The notes: generated by a model from the sequence alone, not told the origin. Shown: positions 12,201-27,200, numbered from the stretch's first letter. The stretch is 64,000 bases of DNA from Trichobilharzia szidati (GCA_944472155.2 OX235272.1:94928020-94992019); one strand, 5' to 3'. Made by a program: numbers and translations.

Positions 12201-15200
12201 AATATCCCAAACATCTCATATTTTGCTAGTAAATCTTAAATCATGAGTTATTTAGTCAAATTAATTTAAAGTGTCTGTCGTATAATTGGCCTTATTTGAA
12301 ATTTTATTGCCTTTGTGTGTCAGGAAGTTGTTGCTTGCGTGGAATAAGTTGAGAGTTGTACATGAGTAAAGCTATTTGCAAGTCCATGAGTTGTCAGCTA
12401 CCAAAGTATTTGATCAATACTGATGATGATGATAATGATTACTGCTCGTTTTTTCCCGCCTAGGGTAAAAAAGTATTTCTGGTCTTACAACTTTCTGTAG
12501 CGAAGAGGAAATTTTTGTGGTTGCTAAGTGTTCACATGAGTAACAGTCAGCAATCATGAACACTCAACGATTTCCTCATATATATTTTTCTAGTAAACAA
12601 AAAGTGCACTTCGGCACAATGAGTAAGAGACAACTACATAATTACAGTTATAATAATATTCAAAATAATATCATGGATACTAATCATACAGTTAATGTGT
12701 TGGGCGTTTATCAAAGTACTAAAATCTGATTGGTTACTCGTTTGACCAACAGAGATGAATAGTTTTTACATACTTTGAAGCTTTATTGAAAGATTGTTGC
12801 ACATTATAGAGATGTTAGAAACAATAACACTTGCATATGTGGTATTAAATATGTGGGCTAAATGTTGAGGCCCTGGATTCCATATGATCATTCTGAGCTA
12901 GAAACTCCACTCCGGACACACTGACCCTAACCTATACTGTTGCATAATAATATACACACGTGCGCACAGTCGATTACCTCTTGGCTTAGTGCATAAAACT
13001 GTACTCAGTAATTCAGTTGCACTATACAAAGTTGTTCATAGAACTGTGCCATTCTAAGAAACGCGATTTAAATTGCAATTTCAACTAAATATTCAATTGT
13101 TTTGTGCGTCGGTGGCACAGTGGCTAGGAATCTCCCCGACTATGCACATGGTCCGAGGTTTGACTCCCTGCCGACTCACACCTGATATCAATGGTCGGTC
13201 TGCTGAGAATTCCACACTTGTACCAAAAATATGGTTTCGAATCAAGCTATAATCAAAGATATAAAAAAATCAATTACGTATCATTTATTATGGACGAAAA
13301 CCTGTTATTCAGTAATAAAAGCACAAAATAAACGTCCTATTTATTATTTACAGAACAAAACAATGCAATTCTTCCTACAGTATTCTTTATTTATATTTTT
13401 AGATAACCAGCGAAAAAACCAATGGGAAAATGGTTTAGTTTGGGATGAAACATTTTTCATTAAAAGTGGACACATTTCACATGGACTTGTAGCGTATATG
13501 CCACATGTAATCATTGAAATGATGTTTTTATTGGAATCGAAAATGTAAGTAACATGGCTGTTGCACAATGTATAAGCCTTATTTTTATTCCTCTTAACAA
13601 GAAACTCATCAGAATAAACGAAAAAATAAAGATGATAGCACAAAATCAAGTTACAATTAATGGGTCATTGAATTCTTGCCCAGGTGGCTGAATGGTCCAC
13701 AAATTGGCGAAGTTCAATAATAGCGTCCCAGGAGTGCGAACGTTCCAATGACTTTGGACGGATGCTAGTCGGTGGCTGATGGCACCTGTCATTATCACAG
13801 CTGAAATATCAACGCTATTCACCAACTTAGGAGCAAATTTCACCTAGATCACGTTTTTAAGTACTGTTTGGACAATGTGTTAATAACTCGTTAGGGTTAG
13901 GATTAGGGTCAAGGTCGTAATTAGGATTAGGGTTAGATTTACGGTTAGAATAAGGGTGGCAATTAGGGTTAAGATTAAGGTTAGGGTTACGATTATGGAT
14001 AGATTTAGATTTAGTGACATTTATTTTAATTTGTTTTCTTATCCGCATTTTCCTGGTAAGTAGTCGTCAGTTCTCTTACTGGAAACCATAGTAATTCAAC
14101 CGAGGTCTTTTGGGAAGACTGCACCTGAGGATAAGAGAGATAAACGACTCACAAAAACAGCTCATCTTCAGTCACCTCAATGAATACATGTAGAGAAACT
14201 AGTCTAACTTATCAACTGATACTCCTCATCATAACTGGAACGTATATTTACGTCATTTCAGAGAAAGATACCCTGTTTAATGTATTTTCATACATTTTCT
14301 TGTAAATATACATCATTTTTTGTGCAAAACTTCCTCAATTATATGATATGTCGACTGAAGGTCACTCGTGCGTTCGCATCCCTTGGGATGCTACTGTTGA
14401 ACTTTGCCCACAAATTCGCCTCTTAACCTCAAGGTCTTGGGTTTGACTCCTGGTAGGGTCGTGGGTGCACACTGATGAACAGTCTCAAATCAGGATGAAA
14501 CAGCTATCTAGTGTTCCTTGGGTTTCAATAGTCTCTCTAACTGATGTTGGTGCGTGGGGAAATCCACATTGGAATTAATTCAAATACCTAGTCTAAAACA
14601 CAAGAGTAGAACACAGACACCGTAGTAATAGTATATAACTTTTTATTATTTCATTCTATATGTGATACAATGAAACAGTATTATTTACTGGATAACATTT
14701 TGAATGCAGTTCATTCAAATTAAATTTAAGTCTATAATATTAATCGTATATATATATATATGGTTTTTAAGAAATTATATCCGGTGAGGGAATTAGATCA
14801 TACGTATGAACACATCAAATAATAGTATGAAATGCAATTAAAATATTTGAGATTATAATCATAGTTAAATGTCAAGTAGCAAAACAATTAATGTCATATA
14901 TAGAATAATACATAAGGTGTATAGATAAATATAAAATGTTACATAACATGGCGTGAAATTCGATAGGATAGAATTTAATATTTTAAGAAACAATTTATTG
15001 GGATGTAGAATGACAAGTGGGACAAATGGAAACATTTCAGAGTGAGAATAGTAATAGTAATAATAATAATAATCGGAGTACTGAGGGAAAAGTATATAGA
15101 TTCACTGAATACGAGCTTGCCTTGTAACCGGAAGGTCCTGGGTTCGAACCCCAGTGGGTGCGTACTGCCGATGATTCCCAAAACAAAAATGAAACAGATG

Positions 15201-18200
15201 TCCAGTACTCCCTGGTTTTCAATGGTTCTCTAACTGATATCAATGCGGGATCAACTCGTAAAAACATAACTAAATAAACAAAATAAATAAAATAAATAAA
15301 TGTCTATCTCCACTTCTGCCTCGGCTGTAGAGGGATAAACATTTATTTATTTTGTTTATTTATTGAATCCATGTACTTTTCCCTCATTACTACGATTATT
15401 ATTATTATTCTGAATTGTTTCCACTTGTCATTCTAGTTCTAAAAATGTCTTTACAATGTTGAATCCTATCTTATCAAATTTCACACCATGTTATGTAACA
15501 TTTTATATTCGTCTACTAATCACATAATTATGCACCCCTTTCCAACATCTGACGATCTGTCTGTATCTTTGCCTATCAAATGTCAAAGCGACTGCTCTAA
15601 ACTTAATGGCTTTCTGTCAGAAATCAGCCAGTGGTCCAAGGAAAATGGTCTTACTCTAAACCCCTCCAAATGCCAAACAGTCAATTTCACCTTTAGGCAT
15701 AAATCCGACCTAAACAAACTGTTTGGCTCTCATGAGGTATGCAACATAGACGGCACTGAAATAGAAACTAAATCGGAAATTAAATACCTAGGCGTCATTC
15801 TATCTGCTGATCTCTCCTGGTCGTCTCATATCTTAGCAATTTCTAAGAAAACATTCCGTCTTACCTTCTACATTAAGAAGTTAAAACATTCTGGTATTAC
15901 CCAACCCTTACTCCTACAATTCGTTAATTCTCGCATCCTGCCTATTATTCTCTATTGTTCCCCCTTAGTTTTTCCCGGGCTACTGAAGAAAGACTATAAC
16001 ATATTACGCAGGATGTTAAATGTCGTCAGCAGAGTAAGCAACGTGCCACTTAACCAGCTTGTTAATATTTTGGTTGACAGGCACATGGACTCATGTGAAA
16101 AATGGGCCAAATCCATCTTATCTAACTCACACCACCCTCTTCACTCACAACTCTCCCCTCGCATCTCATCAGGTAAAACAAGAAGCCAATATAGAAAACT
16201 ATATGCTCGCACCAGCAAATACAAAAACTCAACCATACCCTACTTAGCTCGTGTTCTGTGTGATAAAGAAAGCATCAGGCGTGACACCTATAATTCATTA
16301 AATAGTCATTAGTACAACTGGATCTCATCTTTCCAACCCACTTCACCAATAGGTACAACATTTTCTTTCTTTCTGTTCCTTTTCTCTCTCTTCTTTTTCC
16401 GTTATGTGCTGCTTTGTCTCTTTCTCTCGCTTACGCCAGTTAATAAGACAGCTCCCACTTTTCTAACACCTTCAAACACTGTTTCAGCTTTACCTTTGCT
16501 ACTGACATGCCAATGTATTGTTGTAATAATGAACTGCGGTTTCCTCAATCTATGTAGAATTCTATTTATTGATAATGTACTAACTGGATGCAATACTGTA
16601 GTAAAAATGCTGAGAATTCCATTCTGTATCACAAGTACTGTTTTGGAATAAAGCAAATTATTATTATTATTATTATCTATACACCTTATGTATTATTCTA
16701 TGTATGACATTAATTGTTTTGCTACTTGACATTTAACTATGATTATAATCACAAATATTTTAATTGCATTTCATACTATTATTTGATGTGTTCATACGTT
16801 TGATCTAATTCCCTCACCAGATATAATATCTTAAAAACTGTATATATTTACAATTTTACGGCTTGATAATAAATTCGTTGAAACGAGTGTCTTCGCTGAA
16901 TATTGTGTTCTCAATGCTACAATGGGAATTATTGAATTATAATATTAACACCTAGTCTTTGGTTCTAAACGTGGATGTATGTGTTCATTGTGGTTTCAAG
17001 GGAATATCGTTATTCATTAACAGTATGTCTGATTCTCCCATTAATTGCTGAAGGTTAATCAGTTTTAATTAGCTTAGATTACAAAGAATAATAGTTGAAG
17101 AAGTTCCAGGTAGACTGGAAGAGTAACGTATATTCAGATAATAACTACAAAATATTAAAGTGTCTCCAGAATCCACTCATTTATTGTTTTTATAACACAA
17201 CCAAAATAATTAAGTTCAAAAATGACCTCTAATTTAAGAACTTCATTTGACTTCAGTCTTTAGTAAGTCTTAAATGCAATCTTTGTGTGTGTGTGTGTGT
17301 GTGTGTTTAGAATAACTTATAATTATATTTTAGAAAAGAATAAAATTCAAAAAGCCTAAAATGACAATGAAATATAACGTTGATGAAATACTAACAACAC
17401 GTATTTCTTATTCGAATCAGACATATTAGAAACTGATGTCTTATCGAATTAAAAAACGGCTTCAGAATTTAAAAAAAAGAATTTTAAACGAGAGTAGGAG
17501 AAAATTTTAAAAAAAAAACTGTTAAGCCACTTGCACTCAAATTTAAAATGCTGGAACTCACTAGCTATAATCATTTGTCCTTAGATTAGCAATGAAGTAG
17601 CTTGTCACACTAAACCTCTAATATTATGCCATTGAAGTCAGTTGGTGGATAGTGACTAGCAGTGGAATCCACCAGAATGCGCATTTCGTCCTATTTAAGA
17701 CTCGTCATCTGAGTGTACCTGCATTCCCCAGTGAGTGATGGTGTTCCCGCCGAGCCTCGAACCCAATGCCCAAAGTTTAAAACTCCAAAGCGTTATCCAC
17801 TAGACCACTTGGGTCACGAGAGCCACCTCTTGTGCAACGGGTCTTCTTAATTATATAATTAAATTTAGATTTTCCCATCGACTGATTGGACCGAAGTGCT
17901 CGGTTTCAGGTTGACATGTCGGCTCCTTGTGCAGGTGCTTAGACGATATCTGGTCTTGTAACTTGAAGTCAGTTGGTGGATGGCGACTAGCAGTGGAATC
18001 CGAAGTGATGACAACCAGTGATGCTCTCCAAGGACTCCCAGTGTCACTGTTCCTACTTAGTGTTTTCATAAATGTCCTGATGGAGTTTACTCGGTTTGAC
18101 TTCAGTGTCCCAGAAACTAACCCGTGACCTGGTGAATAGCTCGACACTTGTAAGTTCTCAAGCGATATAATCCCATCGACTGAAGACGCTGACATTACAG

Positions 18201-21200
18201 TCTCTTAAACACTCTAAGTGAAGATATTATATTTGGTGTGCGTATCACTTTTGTCAAATGAAAAACGACACAGGACTGCCTTACTCCAACTCCTAGTTCA
18301 AAGAAAAGTAGTGAATTTGTCAACCACTTTACTTATTTGGAAAGTTGCATCAGCCCCAATGGAGTGGCTGTTAAGGAAATGTGGTCATGAATACTATGGG
18401 TTCGTCCAACATTTACTAAGACCACATCTTTCACATCAATAATTCATCTTATTATCCATCAAAGTATATGTAGCGTTGCTCAGTAAAACACTATCTTAAT
18501 TTATGGCCAGAAGTAAAAGATAAAGAAAATTACGAATTTTCTATTGTATGTAATTTCGTTCAACTGCTCATGTTAGGTGAAGGAACATATTAAAAATTTT
18601 AAGGTCAGCCTTAAAGTGTTGACTGATGACTTTTTTGCTTGAAAGAAAGTGTGGGCTTATCATACACGAAGATATTGCACCAATCCATGAAGTCATTGAC
18701 TATTTATCTGATTTATATAGACAGGTTTAGGTTGTGTAATTGGTATTCCAAGGATACTAAGAATTAATGTTTTAACAGTCTTGGTGTCATGATTCTTAGA
18801 TCATGTTAACCAAGTAAATTATTTACCTCATTCCCTATTCTATCCATTATATAGTTCATTATACTCCTGTATTTTTGTAATCATACTGGCACACTTTTTA
18901 ATAGACATTGTTTCCTTCAACATCTTTTTCAGTGGTCATCTCCCTGATCATTTAAAATTCGACAGAAATAATTTTGAGGTAATCGTTTGGTTTCTTTTTG
19001 TTGTATTTTTAAATTCTTCATTTTTGCATTGTCCAATTCAGTTCGCTTACAATCACAGACTTTAGTGACCCCAATGTATGAAAATTAAACATACAGAGAA
19101 CTGATCTTTTAATCGAAGATATTTATCTCACCAGTTTTTAACATGTATATATTTTAGTGCTTCTATTAAGCTTGTAAACTTTAAAGTATACGGATTAAGT
19201 CTGACGTGTAATAAATATAAGCATCTAATATCTAGTCGTGTTGGTGGTCGAATGGTAGAACGCTTGACAGCCACATAAGAGTTCCCAGTTAAATTCCCGA
19301 CCGAAGCACTCCTCACTTAATGTATTAGCTGGTAGTAAGCTTGGAAAAGGGTTAAGGTTGGGTGTGAGGTTGGCAACCCAACCCTGTAAAGAAAAGCAAC
19401 AATATCTCTATGTCCCACCCATTAAACAAATTAACTCAGAATCTACGATTGACCACTTACTGGATCCATCATTTTTGTTGATTGCATATTACGACAAAAA
19501 AACCTTCAAAGCAAGGAGATTTCCTGAGAATTCCATCAGATAATATAGATGGTGAGTGGTCACAGCAAAATAATTGTCATCACTTTCTACTGACCTATCA
19601 CTTCCGCATTTCCCTGAAGAAGTTCGGACCAGTTAACCGAACGAAACTTTCGAATTACACATTTCAGTTTCGCTGAGATTTTTCAAATGTAATTTTTACA
19701 TAGTAATTTTTTTTGAAATAACCTGAAAGTGATCACAATTATGCAAACATCATTAATGAAATTGTTATTTAAAAAATAAAATTGTTTGCGCTATCTACTC
19801 AGATTTCCCCAAAAATATAATCACCAGTTCAAAAACCACTCCACCTAATCTAGTTTACGATTAATAGTAGTGTAACAACAGAAGACAAGGTCCAGACAAC
19901 AGATCGTTTATTGAGAAAATCAAGAGGTATTCATAGATTTTTCTGTCCATTATTATTACCTTTATTGTTAGCGGACAAGCAATCGCTTCTGATTGTTTGT
20001 TTTCTTGCTGAAGGTTATTCTGTTATCTCTTTCTGGCCGTTTCTCAGAAAATCAAGTCATATATCTTCGAATCATATTTCCACACTTTAACTCCGCTGTG
20101 ATTGGCTGGTGGTTTTCTCAGGGTTAAGCTTTGTTATTGTTTTCCCCCTGACCTTGATTCGGGACGTGAACACTGACGTAAATTGTTGCCTACAATTTTG
20201 AATTGCAGACAGCTCTCACCACAGTAGTAATCTAAATCCACTTGCTGATATGGCCTTGCATTCACTTAATTGAACATTGTGCATTTACTGTTCTGGGTCA
20301 GACATACTACCTGCTCTGTGACCATCTAGACATCATAGGACATGATCTTTTGCCGACAGCTAGAACTATAGTCTATTAGCCAGTTTCTAATTGCAGTTAC
20401 AATTAATAGAAGCTTACCAATTCTATGATAAACATTAATTATAAAAAAGTAGTTGAATCTTTGCCTAAGTTATACTGTACAGCTATTCTTTTGTTATATA
20501 TAGAACCTATCCCCTTTCGATTTATCTTCTTTGTATTTCAGACTCATTGTATAGACAGATCACATGATTATGGTCATTTTCATGTTAATAAACTTAACCG
20601 TGTGCTAGATCAAAACAAACAGGATTGTTTACTACCCACTTTGGACAAATTATGGCGTTATGCACAAATTGCAGAGTTATTCGATGAAAATTTCAATGTT
20701 TTCATAAATCTCTATGTACCTGGGACTATTTACCTCAATACAGACCATACATTACGTACACCATCCTCATCATGGGATTCTAAGCCTATTAAGCGTCATT
20801 TAGCTGTTGTTTTAAAGTTTACTAAACATCCGTAGGTTTGCTTAGCTATTTTGCATTCTACAACGAGTTCTGCATCTGTATGACTATTTTTTATCCTGTG
20901 TTTTTCTCACACTACCCTTTAAGGATGATGTGCATTTCTAAACTATATATATATATATATATATATAGCATTGAAAACAGTAATGTATTCAAGTTGTTAA
21001 GATTCCTCTATGACTGAAACTTCTTATCAAGGCATTCATCGATTGAACTGTTGAAGCCATATTAAGTGACACTTATTTCGTATCTCGTGAACTTTTGCAT
21101 TCATTTCTATGAATTCTTTTGAATGCAATAACACGTTACCTTGTGGTTAGTATGCTTCTAGGTATTTTAGTAATATTGTGGCATTTATCAATAAAAGTCG

Positions 21201-24200
21201 ATTGATAATATTATATGATGTTATAAACCAGTGACTGACTGATCTGAGTATTTGGATACCACTCATATCAATCAGCACTGCTTATTAGACAAATCGAAGT
21301 GATGTAAACACTCGTTTGAAGCCGTGCTCACCAACAGTGGTTTTGGTTTGATTCATCTCAGAGGGCGGAATAAGTTCAAGACACCCAAATTCTGATTAGG
21401 TACTTGGGCGATCCGGTAATACACATTGAAAAAACTAGCAAATTCCAAAGGAAACTAAGGTGAAATTTCCGTTTGTACTGTGTAACTTGTGAATGTGATT
21501 AATGATATTGTGCTTTACACTTCACTGAAGGTAAAACAAATGGTATGTGATAACTAATGCAAGAAGTATTATAGTTAGACCGTGTTTTTTTATCCTACGC
21601 GTTCCTAGCGAAAAATAGGGCTTCAAACTTTGAAGTTTCAGTAAAAGGTGGTGTTCGTTTTATGGAATGGAGTTGTAAGCCTCACATCTAACCTTCTCTT
21701 CTCCGCACTTATAAATTTCTAGCGAACCAGGCGAGGTTTAAGTGTGCTACGGCCAGGGCATCAAACCCGAAGTGAGTATCATATCCCTAGACGAGTGTTA
21801 CTAAACCTGTCTCAATATTTGTAACAGGAATTGGTTTGAGCGTAAAATTAAAGTTACTGTTAAGTTTGTTTGTCAATCGTAATACACTACAATTTTTTGT
21901 TCTTGGTTATCTATGAATCACTGTTCTAAAACTGAATGTATTCATGTAAAATTAAGGTCAAATAATTTCAACGTAGTATTAGTCAATTTATGTTTGACTT
22001 AGCTGATATACTATATATATATATATATATATATAACAAACTTTCAGTGGATGGTATTTTACAGTTGATTAGTGTGTAAACAGAAAGAGGTCATTGAATT
22101 TTAGCCTATCTTTAATTATGTTATAGACTAAATATACAGTATCTTGATTTCATAGAACAGTATTAGGCCTTAAATAGTTAGTCATTTAGTTACTTATCAC
22201 TACAGTTATGCAGCCATTCTGAAGTTGTAACAGCAGTATAAGGCAGCACAAAAGATAATCTAATCATCAGTGAGTAAATCCAGGCAACTGATTTTAATAA
22301 TGCAAAAATGGACATGGATCAGACGCATGCTAAGGAGACCATGGAGTAACATCACGTGCCAGGCATCGAGTGGGACCCGATGGAGATAGTTTGAGGGGGA
22401 GATGACAGTCTATGAACAATTGTGGAGCCAGTTAAAGACAACTGTAAGAAACAGGATGAAATGATGATGTGCTGTTGAGGCCCTATATTCCACTCACAAC
22501 CCAATGGAGGATATATTGCTACGTACCAAATAATACTGCCAACTTCCTGTTTCACCGCCTATTTTTGTATTGCATGATACTTCTGTTCAAATTTTAAATT
22601 GTTTACCTTAGACTCATCACTGATACTTAAGTAGTGGTACTGTATCGTGGATTAACAGGAGTTGGAGTTCACAGGCCATTGGATTATGATCCAGTCGCTG
22701 ACTGACAATGTCTTCTGTTCAAACTCCATAGTCCGATCTCTACTGGGGTCATGGTTGCGCCTTGTTTGAGGGGTTTCAAACTGCGATGTGACAGCTATCC
22801 AGGCACCCCTCATTAGCAGTGGTTCTCTAATTAGCAGTGAGACTATCTAGATAGTGAGTAAAACTTCTCACGTCTCTGGAGAGAGAGTCGGGCTCTTCTG
22901 CACTTGTGAATCACCAATTAAGACAATAAAGTCCTACTCATTATGTCTTATATCCAAATCTACACCAAATACTTCCATGTGTAGTTCTTTTAGCCAATTA
23001 CTTATAATAATTAGTGATTATAAATTAATAACTGAACTATAAACTCCTGATACTATTATACACTTATTCCCATTTATAAATTTGAATAAAGCAAGAACAA
23101 CAGTGGGTTTGTGCAGAATAAATTGGTATCATGATTTATTTCGTTGGCTTCTCATCAGCTGCTTACAGCATAAAGACATTATTAAGTCTATGTACAGAAA
23201 CAGTTGTACACAATTTAATATTTAATATTTTCAACCATATTTTTGAATTTAATGTTTTTGACCATTTAAATAACTAATATTGTATCTGTTTATTACATTT
23301 GATTTATTGCATTCAGTGAAGATAATACATATTCCTTGTCAATGCTTCGTCTTTCAAACCCTAAGCACCGTGATAAGCTTATTGCAGAGATGGATTCGGC
23401 CTTCGACAATTATTTATTGTATGGTGAAAAAGCTTTGTCTGATATTTTAGCCAGTAAGTTTATTGTATTGTGTACTTTCCATTAAATGAATGCGGTGCGT
23501 GTTTTTCAATCATTTCTCAAGTGATTACAATACAAATTTTGAAATGACTATTTGACCATAAAATCGCATTCCTAGCAACGACTATCAATCCTCAGGAGCA
23601 TAAAGAACAAACCAACTTGAAAAACAAAGAAATAAATTGTCTTACTGTCACATTTTCTGACAGTGAGTGAATCCACTTGCTCATTAGCCTCAGAAAGTGC
23701 CAATTATGGTTCCTGTTTATTTGACTTCCGCTAAATATTGAGGTCACTTGTTTATTTTGACATTGTTTCCTGTACTTTTCCTTTTATCAGTATGCAACGT
23801 CCACTCTACTCGGATTTACCTTTTCTTATTCCTCTCCTACTCATAATTCAGTAAGCCATAGCTGGAATCAATCCAAGCTGTGTATCTGCCTTTAAAATGC
23901 ATTGTCTCCAAATAAAAGGTGAGGTCAGGCATAAACTGGGGAGGGAATGTTAATCGATAAGGTTGTGAAGCTGTATCGATAAACATTACTAGGAGATGTG
24001 TAACACGCATGCCGAGCCATCGCCTTCCACTTTCACCAATTTTAACTGCTGACATCAGACCAGGTGAGAAAAGCGTTAAGAATGATGAAATCAAACCATA
24101 GCACCATTCTATGTAATCTTTGACTGTTGGTGTGTACCGCTTAGCAATGTAGAGACTGCCTGTCTGGAAAACTTGTGAAGCTAAGAATCGATAGCTAGCT

Positions 24201-27200
24201 ACTTTCGGTGAAATGACTAAAAATCTTTCTCAGTTGCGCAGATATTTTCAATCTTTTGACTTCCTAGAGGCAATAAAAATTTGGAAACTATTTCAATACT
24301 ACGGCGTGCAGTGCCCAAACCTTTATCAACCTCATTCAACAGCTGGCTTGGTATATGACAATGCCTCGTGTCAGCTGATCCACAACGGAATGTACAGAGA
24401 AGCTTCTGAAGTGAAAAGAGAAGTAAGACAAGCTGCCTATTATCACACACGATGATATTCCTGACTGCAGTGGACTGAATTACGCGTCAAACTGTGCATT
24501 GGGAGTGAGAAGACAAGAATACGCTTCACTGACCGATAAGAAAACTCTAGAAGATCTGGATTTCGCGCGTAAATGATTTATGTTTAATGTCACACACAAC
24601 CTCGAAGACTTAGAGGCAGGTGAATACCAACAAACTGTCAGAAGACGCGAGGCAGGCAGCGAAGACAGGACTCCAGGTGAACGTAGAGAAGGGGAAGACG
24701 GAGGTGATGGAGATAACCAATCAACAATAACAACAACAACCAGCACCAATCACCATCAAAGGGAGAGATTTGACAGAGGTTACTTCACTTCCTTCACTTA
24801 TCTGGCTAGGAAGCATCTTTTCAACCACAGGCAGTCGGATGTCACGGACTCATCAATCTGAAACCAGTTTGGAAATCTTCTGCACTCACTCAGCCAGTGT
24901 AGGGAACGAGATTCGGATTCTGTTCAACACAAATGTGAAGGTAGTCAGTTCTACTATGCGTCTCAGAAACGTGGCCAGCATGTGACGAAAAGGATTTCGA
25001 ACAGGCCACTGCAGACTCTCGTCGACAGCTGCCTTCTCTGGTTCCATACTGAAGATGAAATGGCTAGAAATAATTGGCAACAAGAAACTCTTATAGGTAA
25101 AATTTATTTTGATAAAGTCTCACAATGTTATACAGTAATATTTACTGATGACGTTTCGAGCACAATTTACTGCTCATAATCATATCAAGGTGATTATGAG
25201 CAATAAATTGTGCTTGAAACGTCATCAGTAAATATTACTGTATAACATTGTGAGACTTTATCAAAATAAATTTTACCCATAAGGGAATTATACTCTACCA
25301 CAGTGCATAAGTTTCATTCTTATAACAAGAAACTCTGGTTGGCAACAAACCAACGTGGAGCCGGTCGCTCAACAAATATGTAGGATAAAATGGAGATGGA
25401 TGTATACGTCGAATGACATCGCGCCCAATGCAGGACATTGCTCGATTGGAATCCCAATGGGGAGCGATGAGTGGGTCCTCAGTGCGAGAGTGACATGGAG
25501 GAGATCGTGTGGCACGGAGGAGATGAGAGATTATGGTGTGTCGTGGACCCAGATGAAGGGGACGACAGAAAATGTAACAAGGTGGAGATGTGCTGTTGAA
25601 ACCTTATGTGTCTCTTGGAACCCAAGGGAAAAATGAAATAATAATATAAAATACAGGCTCAATAAATCTTCCTTATTATCCATGTAATTATTATTTCTCC
25701 CGTAATCTCTTCATCAAAGGGGAAAATAAATTTAACATCAGGGACTCCGAGTCATTCACGTTTAGTCTTTATACAGAGTTGTTTACTAAGTGTATTCTGT
25801 TCGTCTTATGTGCTTTTATATCATTAACTATACAAGTGTTATTTTCTTCTGTTGTTGTTCTTTTCATTCACCTGTATCTCAGTGAACCAGTGCGAAGTAT
25901 AATAGTTGTGTCTGATTCTCGAATGTGTATATATATGCTGAATGTTTTTGTCCATTTTTCTAAAATGTGCAAAGGATTTTAGCCCCAACTGAAAAATTCA
26001 TATATTTTCACTTGATTAGCTTTTTACGTATTTCGTGGATTTTTTTGCCTTTAGGATTGTTTGTGACTTTCAGAAATATGATGAATTTTTCTTGTTTAAT
26101 TTTGCATCTTAAGTAATATGTTTCGAATGATAATAAAGTAGGAAAATACTAAAATTCTTTGAAGTTGGGATTGTGCAGTATCCATTGGTGGGGTCATAAA
26201 ATTTTGTGAGGCATAGTTTTAACATAACAACAATATATATGTCCAAACCAAGTTCACTTTTAACAGTTTAAAAAAATTTGGGCATTGTGTATAAATTATT
26301 CATTATAATAAAGGTTTTTTGTATTTCCTAATGAATGAAAAACAAAACGAAGTTGTTTTTACTGACGTTTCTCTATTTAATGCTAAGCCAGAATTTACAA
26401 AATCTCAACTTATTTATGAAAACTCAATCATCGTTCCTCCGCATGGGGTCATTTTTTGTTGTCAAATTGGCAAAGATAACAAAACCAGGTGTAGATTGTT
26501 GGATTTGATAAGTGTGTACAATTATAAAAGCAGGGTGTGTTTATATAATGAAACTGCTCATCACATTCGTGTTGATTTGGTCACTTCATGTGGGAGGGAG
26601 TTGTTGAAACCAGGTCAAATTCTGTTTTAGTCCATCATTCCTATTCAGACAATCTGGATTCCACTTGATATGAAGTACTTCTGATATTAGACGTCCTTCG
26701 TGATTTCTGAAATTTTTATGGATTATTTCAATATTGTCAAAATAAATTTTGTGGCCTGTTTCTATAGCGTGTTGACGAGCCATTACTGGCTGATGATTTT
26801 TCAAGCTTTTCTAGTTCAACTGGATTTCTCGGTGGTTGAACAGATGCTCTACGGTGTTCATTTCTTCTGATTTTGATATCTCTCCAGCAGTGTTTGTCCG
26901 ATGTATATCTCATCACATTCCAAGCATTTTATTTTATAGACACAATCAGATAGAGAATATTTAGAGATTTGGTCTTTTATATGGACAAGGTTGCTTTATA
27001 GTGTGTGTGTCTGATGTTTTGAAGAAACCTTTGATGTCGAGCTGATTGAGTACTCTTCTGATATCGTCTGACGTCTCTGCTCTATATGGAGTAACAACTG
27101 CTGAGGTCCATGATTTTGGAATTCGTTTTCGATCATACTTAATGTCTGTGTTGATTTTGTTGATGAAGTTTGTTAGGTAGTTGTTTTGCCTGAGAATCTC

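Larger units (their letters stand above)
14741..16850. repeat. Large inverted duplication, right arm split by a LINE
   Basis: The left arm 14741-15115 is repeated in reverse at 15355-15515 and again at 16676-16850. Key shared words are GTGAGGGAATTAGATCA, CATAACATGG and CAAGTAGCAAAACAATTAATG. The two right-arm pieces are contiguous in the left arm and are separated only by the CR1-like insertion. A SINE-B copy and a second small A/T palindrome occupy the loop. Confidence 0.8.

Noticed and set aside
13857..14048. Asn/Pro-rich minus frame (NPN repeats)
   Set aside because: It is the translation of the telomere-like repeat tract.
15488..16312. Host gene encoding a 274-residue protein
   Set aside because: The residues are an RT C-terminus and the first codons come from the flanking repeat arm.
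24480..24861. Overlapping frames on both strands (Ser/Pro-rich and Arg/Asp-rich)
   Set aside because: They lie in the out-of-frame RT portion of an RTE-like LINE that is also present at 400-700.
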